Below, piece by piece: positions 1 through 9,920 of a stretch of 64,000 nucleotides of DNA. Each line of letters begins with the position of its first letter. Positions within the stretch are counted from its first letter, which is position 1. The notes beneath the pieces were generated by a model. It did no database searches. It was not told where the DNA came from and saw only the letters and a list, made by a program, of their open reading frames with translations. Source of the DNA: Rhizobium sp. RM (lineage in GTDB: Bacteria > Pseudomonadota > Alphaproteobacteria > Rhizobiales > Rhizobiaceae); contig NZ_JACAWV010000008.1 of assembly GCF_013390595.1 (NCBI RefSeq), forward strand, positions 1 to 64,000, written 5' to 3'. A program made the position numbers and the translations under genes.

Positions 1-40
1 AAATCTTCTCATCACATAAGGGCCTCAAGCCCATAACAGA

Positions 41-63
41 GGCCGCACATCGCGGCCTTTTTT
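41..63 (+). terminator. Intrinsic terminator of an upstream transcript
   Basis: GGCCGC (41-46) pairs with GCGGCC (52-57) around a short loop, followed directly by a run of T (58-63). It probably ends a transcript entering from the left of the window. A TATAAT sequence (66-71) lies just after it and could be a -10 element for the tRNA gene, but no good -35 element is visible. Confidence 0.75.
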
Positions 64-132
64 GTTATAATATCAACTTCTCAGCAGACAAATCTGCTGA
101 ATGAGACTTCGCCAAAGGCAAAGTCATGGTGC

Positions 133-211
<79 letters not shown>

Positions 212-271
212 ATCTTTCCACCATACAAAGCTACAGAACAAATTGCCCTCAAAAGACCACCGAAGACCAAA

Positions 272-1504
272 TCATCCGCCGGGGTCCTTGAACAAGACAT
301 TCTGGTCTATCAAATATCGCGAAAATAACGGCAAACTCGCACCACCAACCGCGCGAGCCTGGCTCCCAACTTCACCCTCGATGATCTCAGGGATCATAAC
401 ACCCTGAAGATCGTGCAGACCAAGCGCAAGCTGCGTTGCAACCACGATCCGCTTGCGCACCCAGTCCGGAAAACCGCCATCGATGATGACGGAAGAGAAG
501 TCGATGATAGATGCGGCGGCAATCACGGCTTGCGCCAATGCAGCGGCCGTATTCCTGATCCATTGCTCGAGCGGTTCACCAAAATCGATCCATTCATCCG
601 GCGAAAACCACAGCGGTCGCGGATCGATGCCCTCTTCTCGCAACATGTTTTCCAGAACGAAGATCGAGGCGATTTTCAGAAGTTGAACTGGTTTGCCGTC
701 CTGTCCCTGTACCGGCAACGGGCCGATTGCACCGGCAGTCCCGGTCCGCCCGGAAAACAGTGCGGAATTGAGGACGACCCCGCCACCGATAAACGAGCCT
801 ATGAAGATATAGAGGAAATCGGGGCAATTCTGACCTGCTCCAAAAACCAGTTCCGCGCCACAGGCACTTGTCGCATCATTCTGGAGGAACACCGGGTAGC
901 TTATGCTTTCAGCGATATCAGCACGAATATCGACGCTGCGCCAACGTTCCATTTCTATTTGAGGCGCGCCCACTTCCTGCGCCCAATTCCAGAGCTCAAA
1001 AGGAGCCGCAATGCCCACACCGGCGATTTTCTCGCGCTCTGCGTCGGTCAGTTTTGATTCGATTTCGGCGATGCCTTCGATCACGAAAGGCATGATCCAT
1101 TCAGGCATCGGGTAAGGATAGGTTCTGTGGAGCTTGAGCTTGATGCGACCAACAAAGTCCATCAGCACCAGATCAACACTGCGGCGGCCGATTTTGACAC
1201 CGAAGGAAAACACTGCATCAGGATTGAGTCGCATGGGGGTGGACGGCTGCCCCACTTTTCCGCGAAGCCTTTCGCCGCGCACGAGAAGTCCGTCTTTTTC
1301 GAGAGACCGCATGATGACCGAGACGGTCTGCGCGGAAAGCCCGCAAAGCCTTGAAATCTCGGCTTTAGAAAGGCTTCCATGCCTGCGGACGAGCGACATC
1401 ACGAGCCGCTCATTATAGGCACGAACGCCTATCTGATTGGCCCCTCCGCTCGAATCCGTAACGCTGCCCGGAGTTGACAACGCCGGGTCAACAGACTGTC
1501 TCAT
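272..1504 (-). CDS. frcR: ROK-family transcriptional regulator, probable FrcR
   Basis: A 410-residue ROK (repressor, ORF, kinase) protein. The N-terminal ~100 residues hold a winged helix-turn-helix (HGSLSKAEISRLCGLSAQTV). The rest is a degenerate sugar-kinase-like fold for effector binding with a glycine-rich stretch (FIGSFIGGGVVLNS). It is divergent from frcBCAK across a 266-bp shared promoter region, the arrangement known for frcR in Sinorhizobium meliloti, so it most likely controls that operon in response to fructose or a related sugar. Assignment to frcR rests on family plus position. Direct sugar or DNA binding is inference. Confidence 0.85.
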   Translation of the reverse strand: MRQSVDPALSTPGSVTDSSGGANQIGVRAYNERLVMSLVRRHGSLSKAEISRLCGLSAQTVSVIMRSLEKDGLLVRGERLRGKVGQPSTPMRLNPDAVFSFGVKIGRRSVDLVLMDFVGRIKLKLHRTYPYPMPEWIMPFVIEGIAEIESKLTDAEREKIAGVGIAAPFELWNWAQEVGAPQIEMERWRSVDIRADIAESISYPVFLQNDATSACGAELVFGAGQNCPDFLYIFIGSFIGGGVVLNSALFSGRTGTAGAIGPLPVQGQDGKPVQLLKIASIFVLENMLREEGIDPRPLWFSPDEWIDFGEPLEQWIRNTAAALAQAVIAAASIIDFSSVIIDGGFPDWVRKRIVVATQLALGLHDLQGVMIPEIIEGEVGSQARAVGGASLPLFSRYLIDQNVLFKDPGG

Positions 1505-1629
1505 TCACACTTCCTCCCGCCAGCAGAGTTTACGATACACAACACCTGCCGGCCTCCTGGCAAGCCATACATCGCGATGTTTTTGAGTATTGCGACTTTC
1601 CTGCTTGCACGGATTTAGAATGCCACACC

Positions 1630-1642
1630 GAATTAATAATTC
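1630..1642. promoter_or_regulatory. Palindromic candidate operator in the frcR-frcB intergenic region
   Basis: A perfect 13-bp palindrome, GAATTA-A-TAATTC, 15 bp upstream of a TTGACA -35 hexamer in the frcR/frcB divergent region. Position and symmetry suit the binding site of the adjacent ROK regulator. The rest of the 266-bp gap shows no other strong structure. Confidence 0.45.
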
Positions 1643-1657
1643 AATCGGATTTATTTA

Positions 1658-1686
1658 TTGACAGAGTTTGCCTTTGATGGTTCCAT
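1658..1686 (+). promoter_or_regulatory. Candidate promoter of frcBCAK
   Basis: TTGACA at 1658-1663 is a consensus -35. With a 17-bp spacer the -10 would be TTCCAT (1681-1686), which is poor, consistent with a promoter needing an activator or tight control. The start would lie about 75 nt upstream of frcB. Confidence 0.4.
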
Positions 1687-1770
1687 TTGTTTCAGCGATT
1701 GTCAGTCTCGGAGGAGACGGGATCGTCGGGCTGCCGCAAAGGCGCCCACTTGTTCATTTGGGAGGATTAA

Positions 1771-2793
1771 ATGAAGACCACTGTTTCCGCTCTTTTGGGC
1801 GCGCTTGCGCTTGGCGTTTCTTTTGCCTCGGTCGCATCTGCCGCCGACACGTCGGTGTGCCTCATCACCAAAACGGATACCAACCCCTTCTTCGTTAAGA
1901 TGAAAGAAGGTGCGACGGCCAAGGCCAAAGAGCTTGGCGTGACCCTGAAGTCCTATGCCGGCAAGATCGATGGTGATTCCGAAAGCCAGGTCGCCGCAAT
2001 CGAAACCTGCATCGCGGACGGCGCCAAGGGTATTTTGATCACCGCTTCCGATACCAAGGGTATTGTTCCGGCTGTCCAGAAGGCGCGCGATGCCGGCCTG
2101 CTGGTAATCGCCCTCGATACACCTCTTGAACCAATTGATGCTGCCGATTCGACCTTTGCAACCGACAACCTTCTGGCTGGCGAATTGATCGGCAAATGGG
2201 CCGCCGGTACGCTCGGTGACAAGGCAAAGGATGCGAAGATCGCTTTCTTGAATCTCACCCCCTCTCAGCCCACAGTGGACGTCTTGCGTAACCAGGGCTT
2301 CATGAAGGGCTTTGGCATCGACGTGAAGGACATCAACAAGATTGGTGATGAAGACGATCCGCGTATCGTTGGCCATGACGTTACCAACGGCAATGAAGAG
2401 GGTGGACGAGCAGCAATGGAAAACATGCTGCAGAAAGATCCGACCCTGAACGTTGTCCACACGATCAATGAACCTGCGGCCGCCGGCGCTTATGAAGCTT
2501 TGAAGGCAGTCGGTCGTGAAAAGGATGTGTTGATCGTTTCGGTTGATGGCGGTTGCCCGGGCGTCAAGAACGTCGCCGAAGGTGTGATCGGAGCCACGTC
2601 ACAGCAATATCCGTTGATGATGGCAGCCCTTGGCGTTGAAGCCGTGAAGAAGTTCGCTGACACGGGTGAAAAGCCAAAGCCTACCGAAGGCAAGAATTTC
2701 TTCGATACCGGCGTGACGCTGGTGACCGACAAGCCCGTCAAAGGTCTTGATTCGATCGACACGAAGGACGGCCTGAGCAAGTGCTGGGGTTGA
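1771..2793 (+). CDS. frcB: Periplasmic sugar-binding protein of fructose ABC transporter (FrcB)
   Basis: A 340-residue type I periplasmic binding protein of the ribose/xylose (RbsB, Peripla_BP_4) class. A Sec signal peptide runs to about residue 25 (ASAADTS), so the mature protein binds sugar in the periplasm and delivers it to FrcC/FrcA. The start is fixed by a strong GGAGGA site 4 bases upstream. It is the first gene of frcB-frcC-frcA-frcK, and the 119-bp gap before frcC carries a stem-loop, typical where the binding protein must outnumber the membrane parts. In S. meliloti the homologous system takes up fructose and also mannose and ribose. Specificity here is inferred from synteny. Confidence 0.9.
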   Translation: MKTTVSALLGALALGVSFASVASAADTSVCLITKTDTNPFFVKMKEGATAKAKELGVTLKSYAGKIDGDSESQVAAIETCIADGAKGILITASDTKGIVPAVQKARDAGLLVIALDTPLEPIDAADSTFATDNLLAGELIGKWAAGTLGDKAKDAKIAFLNLTPSQPTVDVLRNQGFMKGFGIDVKDINKIGDEDDPRIVGHDVTNGNEEGGRAAMENMLQKDPTLNVVHTINEPAAAGAYEALKAVGREKDVLIVSVDGGCPGVKNVAEGVIGATSQQYPLMMAALGVEAVKKFADTGEKPKPTEGKNFFDTGVTLVTDKPVKGLDSIDTKDGLSKCWG

Positions 2794-2816
2794 TACCCGG
2801 ATACTGAAATCTGCGA

Positions 2817-2833
2817 GGGGGCCTCTCGCCCCC
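2817..2833 (+). other. Intercistronic stem-loop between frcB and frcC
   Basis: GGGGG (2817-2821) and CCCCC (2829-2833) form a G-C stem with a 7-base loop just after the frcB stop. There is no proper T-run, so it is more likely to stabilise the frcB part of the mRNA or cause partial termination than to end the operon. Confidence 0.6.
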
Positions 2834-2912
2834 TTGTTCAGTCATGAACCCGCCGCATCATGTTCGGGCGAGCGGGACACAAAACAGACGAGCGTGATCG
2901 GGAGGAACATTC

Positions 2913-3995
2913 ATGAGCGATCAGCCGGCGCGTGCTCAGCCGCACAATGAATTCGAAAAGGTGCTTTCAGGAAGCTCGACGCAAGTTGCGGCTTTCGATA
3001 CGCACGACAAAACTCCTCTGGAGAAGCTTCAGCACTTTCTGCATTCCAGTCCGGCGGCCGTGCCGCTGATCGTGCTGGTGATCTCGTTGATTATCTTCGG
3101 AGCAATCCTCGGCGGAAAGTTCTTCTCTGCCTTCTCGCTGACCCTCATTCTTCAGCAGGTCGCCATCGTCGGTATCGTCGGCGCTGCGCAATCTCTGGTG
3201 ATCCTGACCGCCGGTATCGATCTCTCGGTCGGTGCTATCATGGTCTTGTCTTCCGTCGTCATGGGACAATTCGCGTTCCGCTACGGTCTGCCAGCGGAAC
3301 TCGCCATCCTGTGCGGATTTGCTGTCGGTGCGCTCTGCGGCTTCATCAATGGTCTTCTCGTCTCGAGAATGCGCCTGCCACCCTTTATCGTCACTCTCGG
3401 CATGTGGCAGATCGTTCTTGCCAGCAATTTCCTTTACTCCGCCAACGAAACGATCCGGGCACAGGATATCGCGCAACAGGCGCCCATTCTGCAGTTCTTC
3501 GGTCAGAACGTTCGCTTCGGCAATGCAGTGTTCACCTATGGTGTTATTGCGATGGTCCTGCTGGTCGCACTCCTCTGGTACGTGCTCAACCACACCGCTT
3601 GGGGGCGCCATCTCTACGCCGTTGGCGATGATCCGGATGCTGCCGAGCTTGCCGGTGTCAACGTGAAGCGCATGCTGACAACAGTTTACACTCTCTCAGG
3701 CCTCATCTGTGCTTTCGCCGGTTGGGCGCTGATTGGCCGCATCGGCTCCGTTTCTCCGACTGCTGGCCAGTTTGCGAATATTGAATCCATCACAGCGGTG
3801 GTGATCGGTGGCCTCTCCCTGTTTGGTGGTCGTGGATCCATACTTGGAATGCTCTTCGGCGCCTTGATTGTCGGTGTCTTCTCGCTCGGCTTGCGTCTCA
3901 TTGGCACCGATCCACAATGGACCTATCTGTTGATCGGCGTCCTCATCATCCTGGCTGTCGCAATCGACCAGTGGATCAGAAAGGTAGCAGGCTGA
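2913..3995 (+). CDS. frcC: Fructose ABC transporter permease (FrcC)
   Basis: A 360-residue inner-membrane permease of the RbsC/XylH (BPD_transp_2) family. A cytoplasmic N-terminal tail of about 45 residues is followed by roughly ten hydrophobic segments. Motifs include the family's GIDLSVGAI near residue 106 and GRGSILGMLFGALIVG near residue 305, the region that contacts the ATPase. A good ribosome site (GGGAGGA) precedes the ATG. The stop codon overlaps the frcA start by one base (TGATG), implying coupled translation. Confidence 0.92.
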   Translation: MSDQPARAQPHNEFEKVLSGSSTQVAAFDTHDKTPLEKLQHFLHSSPAAVPLIVLVISLIIFGAILGGKFFSAFSLTLILQQVAIVGIVGAAQSLVILTAGIDLSVGAIMVLSSVVMGQFAFRYGLPAELAILCGFAVGALCGFINGLLVSRMRLPPFIVTLGMWQIVLASNFLYSANETIRAQDIAQQAPILQFFGQNVRFGNAVFTYGVIAMVLLVALLWYVLNHTAWGRHLYAVGDDPDAAELAGVNVKRMLTTVYTLSGLICAFAGWALIGRIGSVSPTAGQFANIESITAVVIGGLSLFGGRGSILGMLFGALIVGVFSLGLRLIGTDPQWTYLLIGVLIILAVAIDQWIRKVAG

Positions 3996-4777
3996 TGACA
4001 AAAGAACCGATACTCACGGCACGCAGCCTCGTTAAGCGTTATGGTCGCGTCACCGCCCTGGATCAGGCTGATTTTGATCTCTATCCGGGTGAAATCCTCG
4101 CGGTCATCGGCGATAACGGTGCGGGAAAGTCATCGCTGATCAAGGCTATTTCCGGTGCCATCACGCCGGATGAGGGGGAAATCCAGCTTGAAGGTCAGAC
4201 CGTGCAGTTCCGCTCGCCCATCGAGGCGCGCAAGGCTGGCATCGAAACGGTCTATCAAAACCTTGCATTGTCCCCCGCCCTTTCCATAGCCGACAATATG
4301 TTCCTCGGGCGCGAGATCCGTAAGTCAGGCATTCGTGGAAGCTTGTTTCGCGCGCTGGATCGCCCGGCCATGGAAAAATTCGCGCGTGACAAGCTGTCCG
4401 AACTTGGTCTGATGACGATCCAGAATATCAATCAGGCAGTTGAAACGCTGTCTGGTGGTCAGCGGCAGGGGGTTGCGGTGGCGCGCGCAGCCGCTTTTGG
4501 TTCGAAGGTTGTCATTCTCGATGAGCCGACGGCCGCCCTCGGCGTCAAGGAAAGTCGCAGAGTGCTGGAACTGATACTCGATGTCCGTTCCAGAGGGCTT
4601 CCGATCGTGCTCATTTCACATAATATGCCGCATGTTTTCGAGGTGGCTGATCGCATTCATATTCATCGCCTCGGCCGACGCCTGTGCGTCATCAATCCGA
4701 AGGAGTATTCGATGTCTGATGCCGTCGCCTTCATGACGGGCGCCAAAGAGCCGCCGCGGGAAACCCTGGCTGCATGA
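3995..4777 (+). CDS. frcA: Fructose ABC transporter ATPase (FrcA)
   Basis: A 260-residue single ABC ATPase domain that powers import through FrcC. Visible motifs are Walker A (GDNGAGKSS), Q-loop (VYQNLALS), signature (LSGGQRQGVAVARA), Walker B (VVILDEPTAA) and H-loop (LISHN). Most sugar importers of the Rbs/Xyl class have a double ATPase. This one has a single domain, as reported for FrcA, so it should work as a homodimer. The reading frame is open further upstream, but the ATG overlapping the frcC stop gives the right N-terminus (MTKEPIL). It overlaps frcK by four bases (ATGA). Confidence 0.93.
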   Translation: MTKEPILTARSLVKRYGRVTALDQADFDLYPGEILAVIGDNGAGKSSLIKAISGAITPDEGEIQLEGQTVQFRSPIEARKAGIETVYQNLALSPALSIADNMFLGREIRKSGIRGSLFRALDRPAMEKFARDKLSELGLMTIQNINQAVETLSGGQRQGVAVARAAAFGSKVVILDEPTAALGVKESRRVLELILDVRSRGLPIVLISHNMPHVFEVADRIHIHRLGRRLCVINPKEYSMSDAVAFMTGAKEPPRETLAA

Positions 4778-5403
4778 CATTGAAACTTGAAACGATCGTT
4801 GAAGAGGTCCTTCAACGGGCCGGAAACAAACCCCGATTTATCGTTGCTATTGCCGGTCCCCCTGGGGCCGGCAAATCGACATTGGCTGAGGCCTTGTGCA
4901 GCGCTCTGATCGCGAAAGGCGAGATGGCTGCGGTGTTGCCGATGGACGGCTTCCATATGGACAATGGTATCCTGGAAGAGCGCAGCCTCCTTGCAAGAAA
5001 AGGTGCGCCGGAAACCTTTGATGTCCGTGGTTTCCTGGATATCGTTTCCGCCGTTCGCAAAAACGACGAGGAAGTTCTCGTCCCCGTTTTCGATCGCTCT
5101 AGGGAAATAGCCATCGCGTCCGCGCGCGCCATCTCACCGGAAACTCGTTTCATTCTGGCGGAAGGTAATTACCTGCTTCTCAATGAGGAGCCATGGACAC
5201 GGCTGACGGACAGTTTTGATATGAGCGTTTTTGTCGGTCCGTCCGTGGCGGTGCTAGAAGAGCGCCTTCGTAACAGATGGATCGGTTACGGTTTGAACGA
5301 AAGCCAGATCGCAGCCAAGCTGTTTGAAAACGATCTTCCGAATGGAAGACGGGTGATCGGATCTTCACGCCCTGCAGATATCCACATCGATATCTGGGAG
5401 TGA
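4774..5403 (+). CDS. frcK: P-loop kinase of the frc operon (FrcK)
   Basis: A 209-residue P-loop NTPase with Walker A GPPGAGKST near residue 29, resembling the uridine kinase/pantothenate kinase/YggC group annotated as nucleoside/nucleotide kinase family. LPMDGFHMDN is a typical substrate-side motif of the group and VFVGPSVAVLEERLRNRW a likely lid region. It is the last gene of frcBCAK and translationally coupled to frcA. The name follows S. meliloti frcK, where the substrate is not established as far as I know. A role in phosphorylating the imported sugar is inference. Confidence 0.85.
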   Translation: MTLKLETIVEEVLQRAGNKPRFIVAIAGPPGAGKSTLAEALCSALIAKGEMAAVLPMDGFHMDNGILEERSLLARKGAPETFDVRGFLDIVSAVRKNDEEVLVPVFDRSREIAIASARAISPETRFILAEGNYLLLNEEPWTRLTDSFDMSVFVGPSVAVLEERLRNRWIGYGLNESQIAAKLFENDLPNGRRVIGSSRPADIHIDIWE

Positions 5404-5513
5404 CTGTACTCCCATAAGGGTGGAAGAGCCTGAAATATAGCCTTCATAAGAATTTGCTAACCATAGGGTGAATCTTTTTGATCCACCATGGCGGGGATTT
5501 ACACGTCTATCCG

Positions 5514-5543
5514 TTGACGGAAAAGATTCATGATATACTATAT
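5514..5543 (+). promoter_or_regulatory. Promoter of the nrdHIEF riboswitch transcript
   Basis: TTGACG (5514-5519) and CTATAT (5538-5543) are separated by 18 bp and match the alphaproteobacterial sigma-70 pattern. The predicted start lies about 5550, right where the cobalamin riboswitch begins. The 110 bp between the frcK stop and this promoter contain nothing else recognisable. Confidence 0.7.
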
Positions 5544-5547
5544 GTGG

Positions 5548-5745
5548 TGTTCAAGGTTCTCTCGATTCGCAAGGATTGGGAGCTAAGACGGGAATTCGGT
5601 GCGAGACGCCATGATGGCGAAACAATCCCGAGGCTGCCCCCGCAACTGTAAGCGGTGAGCGTCGTTCCATATTGTGCCACTGGGGTTTACGCTCTGGGAA
5701 GGTTGGAGCCGATGTTTAGACCCGCAAGCCAGGAGACCTGCCTTG
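5548..5745 (+). ncRNA. Cobalamin (B12) riboswitch
   Basis: The conserved blocks of the AdoCbl riboswitch appear in order: a GGGAATTCGGTGCGAG-type block (5590-5605), the cytosine-rich CCCCGCAACTGTAAGCGG stem (5637-5654), GCCACTG (5676-5682), GGGAAGG (5696-5702), and the B12-box segment CAAGCCAGGAGACCTGCC (5725-5742). It precedes nrdHIEF by about 265 nt. High B12 is expected to switch off this cobalamin-independent ribonucleotide reductase, implying that the organism also has a B12-dependent (class II) enzyme elsewhere. Confidence 0.95.
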
Positions 5746-5788
5746 AGCGTGTACGTCCACGGGCGGGGTGTCCGGAAGGAGGGTGTTG

Positions 5789-5815
5789 GCGCAAATGACT
5801 TGCGCACGCCGTTTT
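5789..5815 (+). terminator. Putative expression-platform terminator of the B12 riboswitch
   Basis: GCGCAA (5789-5794) pairs with TTGCGC (5800-5805), followed after a few bases by TTTT (5812-5815). A competing helix is possible: ATGACTT (5795-5801), which includes part of the loop and descending arm, is complementary to AAGTCAT (5847-5853). It lies 45 nt after the aptamer. The short T-run makes it a weak terminator call. Confidence 0.4.
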
Positions 5816-6009
5816 CCTGTATCCCGCAGAGATCAACTTCGGGGTGAAGTCATGCCATCGTATTTTTACAGTTTCCTGCGCTCGTCGGCGTAGGTTTTGG
5901 TTCGTCGCGGCATAGCCGCTCCAATTCATCAATGAACCCACCCGCCTGATGGTAATGAGCCGTCGGGACCGTTCGGCTGCGCGTATGAGCAGCTTTGAAA
6001 GAGGACACC

Positions 6010-6231
6010 ATGACCGTCACCGTTTACAGCAAACCCGCCTGCGTTCAGTGCACAGCAACCTATCGCGCGCTTGATCGCATCGGAGTCAGCTACGAAATCA
6101 TCGATATTTCGGAGGATGCGGATGCCCTCGATCACGTCAGGGGGCTGGGTTACATGCAGGTTCCGGTCGTCATTGCTGGCGAGCGCCATTGGGCCGGTTT
6201 TCGCCCCGATATGATCAGCGCAATTTCCTGA
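6010..6231 (+). CDS. nrdH: Glutaredoxin-like electron donor NrdH
   Basis: A 73-residue thioredoxin-fold protein with redox motif CVQC near residues 11-14 and the NrdH-typical C-terminal WAGFRPDMI segment, which marks thioredoxin-reductase-dependent NrdH proteins. It reduces the class Ib ribonucleotide reductase NrdE. The ATG at 6010 follows an AGAGGA ribosome site. An in-frame TTG 15 bases upstream is unlikely to be the start. First gene of nrdHIEF, under the cobalamin riboswitch. Confidence 0.93.
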   Translation: MTVTVYSKPACVQCTATYRALDRIGVSYEIIDISEDADALDHVRGLGYMQVPVVIAGERHWAGFRPDMISAIS

Positions 6232-6240
6232 GAGCGGGCG

Positions 6241-6639
6241 ATGGGACTGATCGTCTATTATTCCAGCCGATCCGAAAACACCCATCGCTTCGTTCAGAAA
6301 CTGGGTGGCCAGGCGCTCAGGCTACCTATCGGCACCGCTGACGAAACCCTGCTCGTGTCGGAACCCTATGTCCTCGTCACCCCCACCTATGGGGGAGGCG
6401 GGACCAAAGGGGCTGTTCCGAAACCCGTAATCCGGTTTCTGAACGAGCCAGCCAATCGAAACCTCATTCGCGGCGTCATTGCTGCGGGAAACACGAATTT
6501 TGGCGCGGCATTCGCCTCGGCTGGAGAGATCGTCTCGCGCAAATGCGCGGTTCCCTTTCTCTACCGCTTCGAGCTTCTCGGGACCGAGGAGGATGTCGCC
6601 AACGTCACTCATGGATTGGAACGATTTTGGACACGCTGA
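6241..6639 (+). CDS. nrdI: Flavodoxin-like protein NrdI
   Basis: A 132-residue NrdI flavoprotein. The FMN phosphate-binding loop is [12 protein letters not shown] near residues 6-17. The PTYGGGG loop near residue 48 and AAGNTNFG near residue 80 line the flavin. NrdI supplies the oxidant used to assemble the dimanganese-tyrosyl radical cofactor of NrdF. It starts 9 bases after nrdH and overlaps the likely nrdE start. Confidence 0.93.
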   Translation: MGLIVYYSSRSENTHRFVQKLGGQALRLPIGTADETLLVSEPYVLVTPTYGGGGTKGAVPKPVIRFLNEPANRNLIRGVIAAGNTNFGAAFASAGEIVSRKCAVPFLYRFELLGTEEDVANVTHGLERFWTR

Positions 6640-8816
6640 CTTCTGACGTCCTTCGGGACAAGAGCGCAAAACAGCCAGTTTCCGTTACCGCGAAACCGCT
6701 GGATACAGCGCTTGATTATCACGCGCTGAATGCCATGCTCAATCTCTACGACGAGAACGGCAAGATCCAGCTCGACAAGGATCGGCAGGCTGCGAAACAG
6801 TATTTTTTGCAGCACGTCAATCAGAACACCGTCTTCTTCCATAACCTCAGGGAGAAGCTCGATTATCTCGTGACGGAAGGCTATTACGAGCAGGAGGTGC
6901 TCGATCAGTATTCGTTCAACTTCGTCCGCGATCTTTTCGACCACGCCTATGCCAGGAAGTTCCGTTTCCCGACCTTCCTTGGCGCCTTCAAATATTACAC
7001 CTCCTACACACTGAAGACGTTCGACGGCAAACGTTACCTCGAGCGTTATGAGGACCGCATTTGCATGGTTGCGCTGGCGCTGGCCCGTGGCAACGAGTCG
7101 CTGGCTCGCGATATGGTCGATGAGATCATTTCGGGCCGCTTCCAGCCTGCGACCCCAACTTTCCTGAATGCCGGCAAAAAACAGCGTGGCGAACTTGTCT
7201 CCTGCTTCCTGTTGCGCATCGAGGACAATATGGAGTCCATCGCGCGCGGCATCAATTCAGCGCTGCAATTGTCGAAACGCGGCGGCGGCGTGGCTTTGTC
7301 ACTTACCAACCTTCGCGAGGCAGGCGCCCCGATCAAGCAGATCGAGAACCAGTCTTCAGGCGTTATTCCCGTCATGAAGCTTCTGGAGGATTCATTCTCT
7401 TATGCGAACCAGCTTGGCGCGCGGCAGGGAGCGGGGGCCGTCTATCTGAACGCCCACCACCCCGATATCATGCGGTTCCTCGACACAAAACGCGAAAACG
7501 CCGACGAGAAGATCCGTATCAAGACCCTCTCACTCGGCGTGGTCATACCTGACATCACGTTTGAACTCGCCAAGAACAACGAGGATATGTACCTCTTTTC
7601 GCCTTATGACATCGAGCGTGTTTACGGTGTGCCGTTTACCGAAATCTCGGTCACGGAAAAATACCGTGAGATGGTGGCTGACAGTCGCATCAAGAAAAAG
7701 AAAATCAAGGCGCGCGACTTCTTCCAGGTGATTGCCGAAATCCAGTTCGAAAGCGGCTACCCCTACATCATGTTCGAAGACACGGTGAACAAGGCGAATC
7801 CGATTGCCGGGCGCATCACCATGAGCAACCTCTGCTCGGAGATTTTGCAGGTCAGTGACGCGAGCACTTACAATGCCGATTTGACGTATGATCATCTGGG
7901 CAAGGATATTTCGTGCAATCTCGGTTCGTTGAACATTGCCGCTGCGATGGATTCGGGTGATTTCGGCAAGACCATAGAGACATCGATCCGGGCGTTGACC
8001 GCCGTCTCTGACATGAGCAACATCACATCCGTCCCTTCTATCGCGAAGGGCAATGCCGACAGCCATGCGATCGGCCTCGGACAGATGAATCTTCATGGCT
8101 ATCTTGCCCGCGAACGGATTTATTACGGTTCGGAAGAGGGCATAGATTTCACCAACATGTACTTCTACACGGTCACGTATCACGCCATTCGTGCTTCGAA
8201 CCGGTTGGCAGTGGAGCGCGGCCAGAGCTTCAAGGGTTTTGAAAACTCAAAATATGCGTCCGGCGACTATTTCGACAAATACACGGAAACAGAATGGAAG
8301 CCGGCGACCGAAAAAGTGGCAGGTCTGTTCGAAAAGGCTGGTATCGCTATCCCGACGCAGGAAGATTGGCTGGCGCTGAAGCAGGCCGTGATGAGTTCGG
8401 GCCTTTATAACCAGAACCTTCAGGCGGTACCGCCTACCGGCTCGATTTCCTACATCAACCACTCGACCTCTTCCATTCACCCGATCGTCTCAAAGATCGA
8501 GATTCGCAAAGAGGGCAAGATTGGCCGTGTTTATTACCCGGCTGCCTATCTCTCAGATGACAATCTCGACTATTATCAGGATGCCTATGAGATCGGGCCT
8601 GAAAAGATCATCGACACCTATGCGGCAGCAACGCAGCATGTCGATCAGGGGTTGTCGCTGACCCTGTTTTTCCGCGATACAGCGACCACCCGCGACATTA
8701 ACCGGGCGCAGATCTATGCCTGGAAAAAGGGCATCAAGACAATCTACTACATCCGCCTTCGCCAAATGGCGCTGACCGGCACGGAAGTGCAGGGTTGCGT
8801 CTCCTGCACCCTGTGA
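6627..8816 (+). CDS. nrdE: Class Ib ribonucleoside-diphosphate reductase alpha subunit NrdE
   Basis: About 729 residues, catalytic subunit of aerobic class Ib RNR, converting NDPs to dNDPs. ATP-cone-free N-terminus, then the ten-stranded barrel with [23 protein letters not shown] (active-site cysteine), NLCSEI (radical-relay active site) and the C-terminal shuttle pair in VQGCVSCTL. The frame is open back to 6543 inside nrdI, but those residues do not resemble NrdE. The TTG at 6627 (LDTLTSDV) with GGATTGGA upstream gives the normal length and a 13-base overlap with nrdI. The exact start is inferred. Confidence 0.92.
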   Translation: MDTLTSDVLRDKSAKQPVSVTAKPLDTALDYHALNAMLNLYDENGKIQLDKDRQAAKQYFLQHVNQNTVFFHNLREKLDYLVTEGYYEQEVLDQYSFNFVRDLFDHAYARKFRFPTFLGAFKYYTSYTLKTFDGKRYLERYEDRICMVALALARGNESLARDMVDEIISGRFQPATPTFLNAGKKQRGELVSCFLLRIEDNMESIARGINSALQLSKRGGGVALSLTNLREAGAPIKQIENQSSGVIPVMKLLEDSFSYANQLGARQGAGAVYLNAHHPDIMRFLDTKRENADEKIRIKTLSLGVVIPDITFELAKNNEDMYLFSPYDIERVYGVPFTEISVTEKYREMVADSRIKKKKIKARDFFQVIAEIQFESGYPYIMFEDTVNKANPIAGRITMSNLCSEILQVSDASTYNADLTYDHLGKDISCNLGSLNIAAAMDSGDFGKTIETSIRALTAVSDMSNITSVPSIAKGNADSHAIGLGQMNLHGYLARERIYYGSEEGIDFTNMYFYTVTYHAIRASNRLAVERGQSFKGFENSKYASGDYFDKYTETEWKPATEKVAGLFEKAGIAIPTQEDWLALKQAVMSSGLYNQNLQAVPPTGSISYINHSTSSIHPIVSKIEIRKEGKIGRVYYPAAYLSDDNLDYYQDAYEIGPEKIIDTYAAATQHVDQGLSLTLFFRDTATTRDINRAQIYAWKKGIKTIYYIRLRQMALTGTEVQGCVSCTL

Positions 8817-9818
<1,002 letters not shown>

Positions 9819-9898
9819 AAAAATTCCGCCGAATTTGTGCTGCGGATTTGCGAAACCGCGATCCGGTTACCCGACTCAATACCGAGTTGGGGCAGGAC

Positions 9899-9920
9899 GA
9901 ACCCGCATCATTGCGGGTTC
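9899..9920. other. Perfect stem-loop at the end of the lipoprotein hydrolase gene
   Basis: GAACCCGCA (9899-9907) and TGCGGGTTC (9912-9920) form a 9-bp stem with a TCAT loop that includes the stop codon of the minus-strand gene. It lies between the convergent nrdF and hydrolase genes and may protect or end both mRNAs, but neither side has a T-run. Confidence 0.5.
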
